Shown here in pieces: positions 44,938 to 46,625 of a stretch of 46,625 bases of DNA. Source of the stretch: Vibrio caribbeanicus ATCC BAA-2122 (GTDB lineage Bacteria > Pseudomonadota > Gammaproteobacteria > Enterobacterales > Vibrionaceae); assembly GCF_000165125.1 (NCBI RefSeq), contig NZ_AEIU01000086.1, positions 1 through 46,625 on the forward strand. The letters are read 5' to 3'. Each line of letters starts with the position of its first letter. Position 1 is the stretch's first letter. Made by a program: the position numbers and the translations under genes. The notes beneath the pieces were generated by a model. The model searched no databases and was not told the DNA's origin. It worked only from the letters and a program-made list of their open reading frames with translations.

Positions 44938-45948
44938 ATGGATAATTCAGAGGTAACCAAAAGAATTTCAGAAATAATGATGTTCCCTTTAGCCGCCAAA
45001 TCTCTAAATGTATTAAGTGAATTGGGCATTGCCGATCATTTGCTATCTCATTCTTTAGCCATTGATGACTTAGCCCGGCGCTGTGAAGTGGATGCGACTA
45101 TCTTAATGAACACGCTCAAGGTTGCCAATGTGTTTGGCTTTTTCTCCATTGCTGATAATGGCCTGATTGACAACAACGACAGCTCTTTGCTGCTGACTTC
45201 GACCAACCCTGATTCGATGCGCCACTTTTGCCAATTATTTGGTGATGAATATTATCAAGCTTATCAAGGCATGCTGAATACTTGCCAAACAAGCGAGTCT
45301 GGATTTAAACACATTTACCAGCAAACCTTGTACCAATACCTCGAACAAAATCCAACGCGTTCACTGGTCTACAATCTCGCTATGCGCGATTTTTCGCGTC
45401 CGGTTGGGTTGGCTCTGTCTAGAGCATGCGCTGATACCTTTGAACAGGCAGGCTCAGTGCTTGATATTGGTGGTGGCAGTGGTGTGATTGCATCACAGTT
45501 GGTTAGAGCCTTTCCACATTTGTCTGCAAGTGTGTTGGATAGAGCCGATGTGTGTGAGCAATGTACGCCTTATCTTGATGCTTGCGATAATATCGAGATG
45601 ATTCCGGGGGATTTCTTTCAATCTATACCCTCAGGCTATGATGTTTTGGTATTGAAAAATGTCTTGCACAATTGGAACAATGAGTCGTGTCAGCGCATTC
45701 TTAAGTCGATTCATGCCTCACTCGGAGAGGGAAAGTTGCTGGTGATTGAGCCTCTGGTCGAATCCGAGGAGGCCTCACCCCGACTGGTGTTTAATGCCTT
45801 GTTTCAATCAGTGATTTGTGAAGATGGTACCTACCAGCGCAGTGAGGCTGATATGAAGGCATTGCTAACGCAATGTGATTTATCATTGGTGAGTTGTACC
45901 AAGTTGCCAACAGGTCACACAGTTCTGGAGTTAGTGAAAAAGATTTAA
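44938..45948 (+). CDS. SAM-dependent O-methyltransferase (Methyltransf_2 type)
   Basis: The 336-residue protein starts with a helical, winged-helix-like dimerisation region (about 1-105, with VLSELGIADHLL and IDDLARRCEVD). The SAM-binding Rossmann fold shows VLDIGGGSGVIASQL, then GDFFQSIPSGYDVLVLKNVL and HNWNNESCQRIL. The last block contains the catalytic His region of this family, whose members usually methylate phenolic or enolic hydroxyls. Because it diverges from the first NRPS gene and shares a promoter region with it, it is probably a tailoring or precursor enzyme of the pathway. An aryl starter loaded by the atypical first A domain would be a fitting substrate, which is inference. Confidence 0.9.
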   Translation: MDNSEVTKRISEIMMFPLAAKSLNVLSELGIADHLLSHSLAIDDLARRCEVDATILMNTLKVANVFGFFSIADNGLIDNNDSSLLLTSTNPDSMRHFCQLFGDEYYQAYQGMLNTCQTSESGFKHIYQQTLYQYLEQNPTRSLVYNLAMRDFSRPVGLALSRACADTFEQAGSVLDIGGGSGVIASQLVRAFPHLSASVLDRADVCEQCTPYLDACDNIEMIPGDFFQSIPSGYDVLVLKNVLHNWNNESCQRILKSIHASLGEGKLLVIEPLVESEEASPRLVFNALFQSVICEDGTYQRSEADMKALLTQCDLSLVSCTKLPTGHTVLELVKKI

Positions 45949-45963
45949 ATCATAGAGGCGAAC

Positions 45964-45997
45964 AAGGAGGCTATCATAGTTTAGTCTCCTTCTTTGA
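45964..45997 (+). terminator. Terminator after methyltransferase gene
   Basis: AAGGAGGCTA (45964-45973) pairs with TAGTCTCCTT (45982-45991) with one G-T pair and an 8-nt loop, followed by CTTTG. It lies 15 bp past the stop codon. Confidence 0.7.
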
Positions 45998-46591
45998 TAA
46001 CTTTTCAGGATAATGTGATTGGATGTAGTTGGCAAAGTTTAACCCTGATTACCCCATAACAGTCTTTGTACAGCTTCTCTCTTGTTACCCTTACCGCTCT
46101 CCACAGCGCACTTTCTCGTCTACCAGATACATCGTTAGTGATGTTTTCAGTCCAATATGTCATACCCTGTACGACTGGATTAATGTATGAAAATAGCAAC
46201 TATTATGACAATGATTCAGGCAAGAGGACATCGGTAGTAAAATGTGATTGATTGTGGGCCGGTAGTCCCTGTTAAAGATAGATCCTACTGTACGGAATCA
46301 ATAAAAGTTATTGATTTTATTTTCAAAAAATTTTCCCTAACTCTAAGTGCTCGTAATACGCATCAATTTCATCCGCAAAATGTAACAAAATGTGACTTTT
46401 CTCTCAGTGTTATTTATAAATTTGATTTTTTTATATTAAATAATTCATACAATCAATGGTTTAGATTAACATGTTTCATTGTTGGTGGTGGTGTTTTAAC
46501 TGATTTTCTGTCAGTTATAACATTGAATCATTGACAAACCAGAACGTGCTTTAAGTACTTTAAAATAACCAACAACTATAAAAAGGTATTT
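45998..46591. other. Gene-free right flank with one palindrome
   Basis: I find no convincing gene in these 594 bases. Short open frames on both strands (for example 46005-46199 minus and 46244-46534 plus) match nothing I recognise and lack ribosome sites. AATCAATAA (46296-46304) and TTATTGATT (46308-46316) form a 9-bp inverted repeat with a 3-nt spacer, an operator-like element. The right part is very AT-rich and should hold the promoter of the gene starting at 46592. Confidence 0.45.
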
Positions 46592-46625
46592 ATGAAAATT
46601 CCTATGAAGTCCATTTTAGGCCAAA
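46592..46625 (+). CDS. Start of a further gene, cut by window edge
   Basis: An ATG at 46592 is preceded by AAAAAGGT at suitable spacing and opens a frame reading MKIPMKSILGQ before the window ends. The good ribosome site makes a real gene likely. Eleven residues are too few to identify it. Confidence 0.55.
   Translation, partial: MKIPMKSILGQ

Noticed and set aside
46005-46199. Possible transposase or small gene remnant on the minus strand
   Set aside because: The translation is not recognisable as any transposase, there is no ribosome site and no terminal repeats are visible.

Overview
The window looks like a Vibrio chromosome (Gammaproteobacteria). It is AT-rich and carries a vibriolysin-type M4 protease, a YibL protein, a VC1184-type PLP enzyme, many chemoreceptors and two copies of an ERIC-like intergenic repeat. 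This assignment rests on recalled family knowledge, as no search could be run.

Region 1 (1-3123) is an amino-acid locus. A LysE-type exporter (cut by the window edge) diverges from a LysR regulator. Converging on the regulator is a two-gene operon of a PF10014-type Fe(II)/2-oxoglutarate dioxygenase and a cysteine-desulfurase-like PLP enzyme.

Region 2 (3745-15823) is rich in sensory and secreted functions. A chemoreceptor is paired with an orphan periplasmic binding protein. Three more chemoreceptors follow, two of them flanking the vibriolysin gene. The middle receptor is a chimera: its sensor half resembles the left receptor and its signalling half the right one. A DCC-family thiol-disulfide protein and yibL close the region.

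Region 3 (15884-22854) is a leftward group of four genes, three with signal peptides. They encode a protein with a segment resembling the diphtheria-toxin translocation domain, an unrecognised helical protein, a secreted M91/NleD-like zinc metallopeptidase and a large alkaline-phosphatase-superfamily phosphodiesterase. This may be a split, multi-component secreted toxin and is one of the two most interesting systems here.

Region 4 (23278-25381) is a QseB/QseC-like two-component pair next to the biosynthetic cluster.

Region 5 (25641-45948) is a hybrid NRPS-PKS cluster. Leftward from 44620 the order is A-PCP-C, free-standing A, free-standing PCP, KS-AT-KR-DH-ACP, C-A-PCP-TE, EmrB-like MFS exporter, membrane protein, CurA-like alkenal/enone reductase and EmrA-like adaptor. 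An O-methyltransferase diverges from the first gene. The first A domain lacks the Asp that holds an alpha-amino group, so the starter is probably not an ordinary alpha-amino acid. The last A domain has an almost textbook aspartate code. Read collinearly, the product would be an acyl starter, one amino acid lengthened by a C2 unit (a vinylogous, potentially Michael-accepting amino acid) and a terminal aspartate, released by the thioesterase, possibly O-methylated and exported by the EmrAB-like pair. I do not recognise a known compound with this layout.

The right end (45949-46591) holds no recognisable gene. A new rightward reading frame begins at 46592 and runs off the window.
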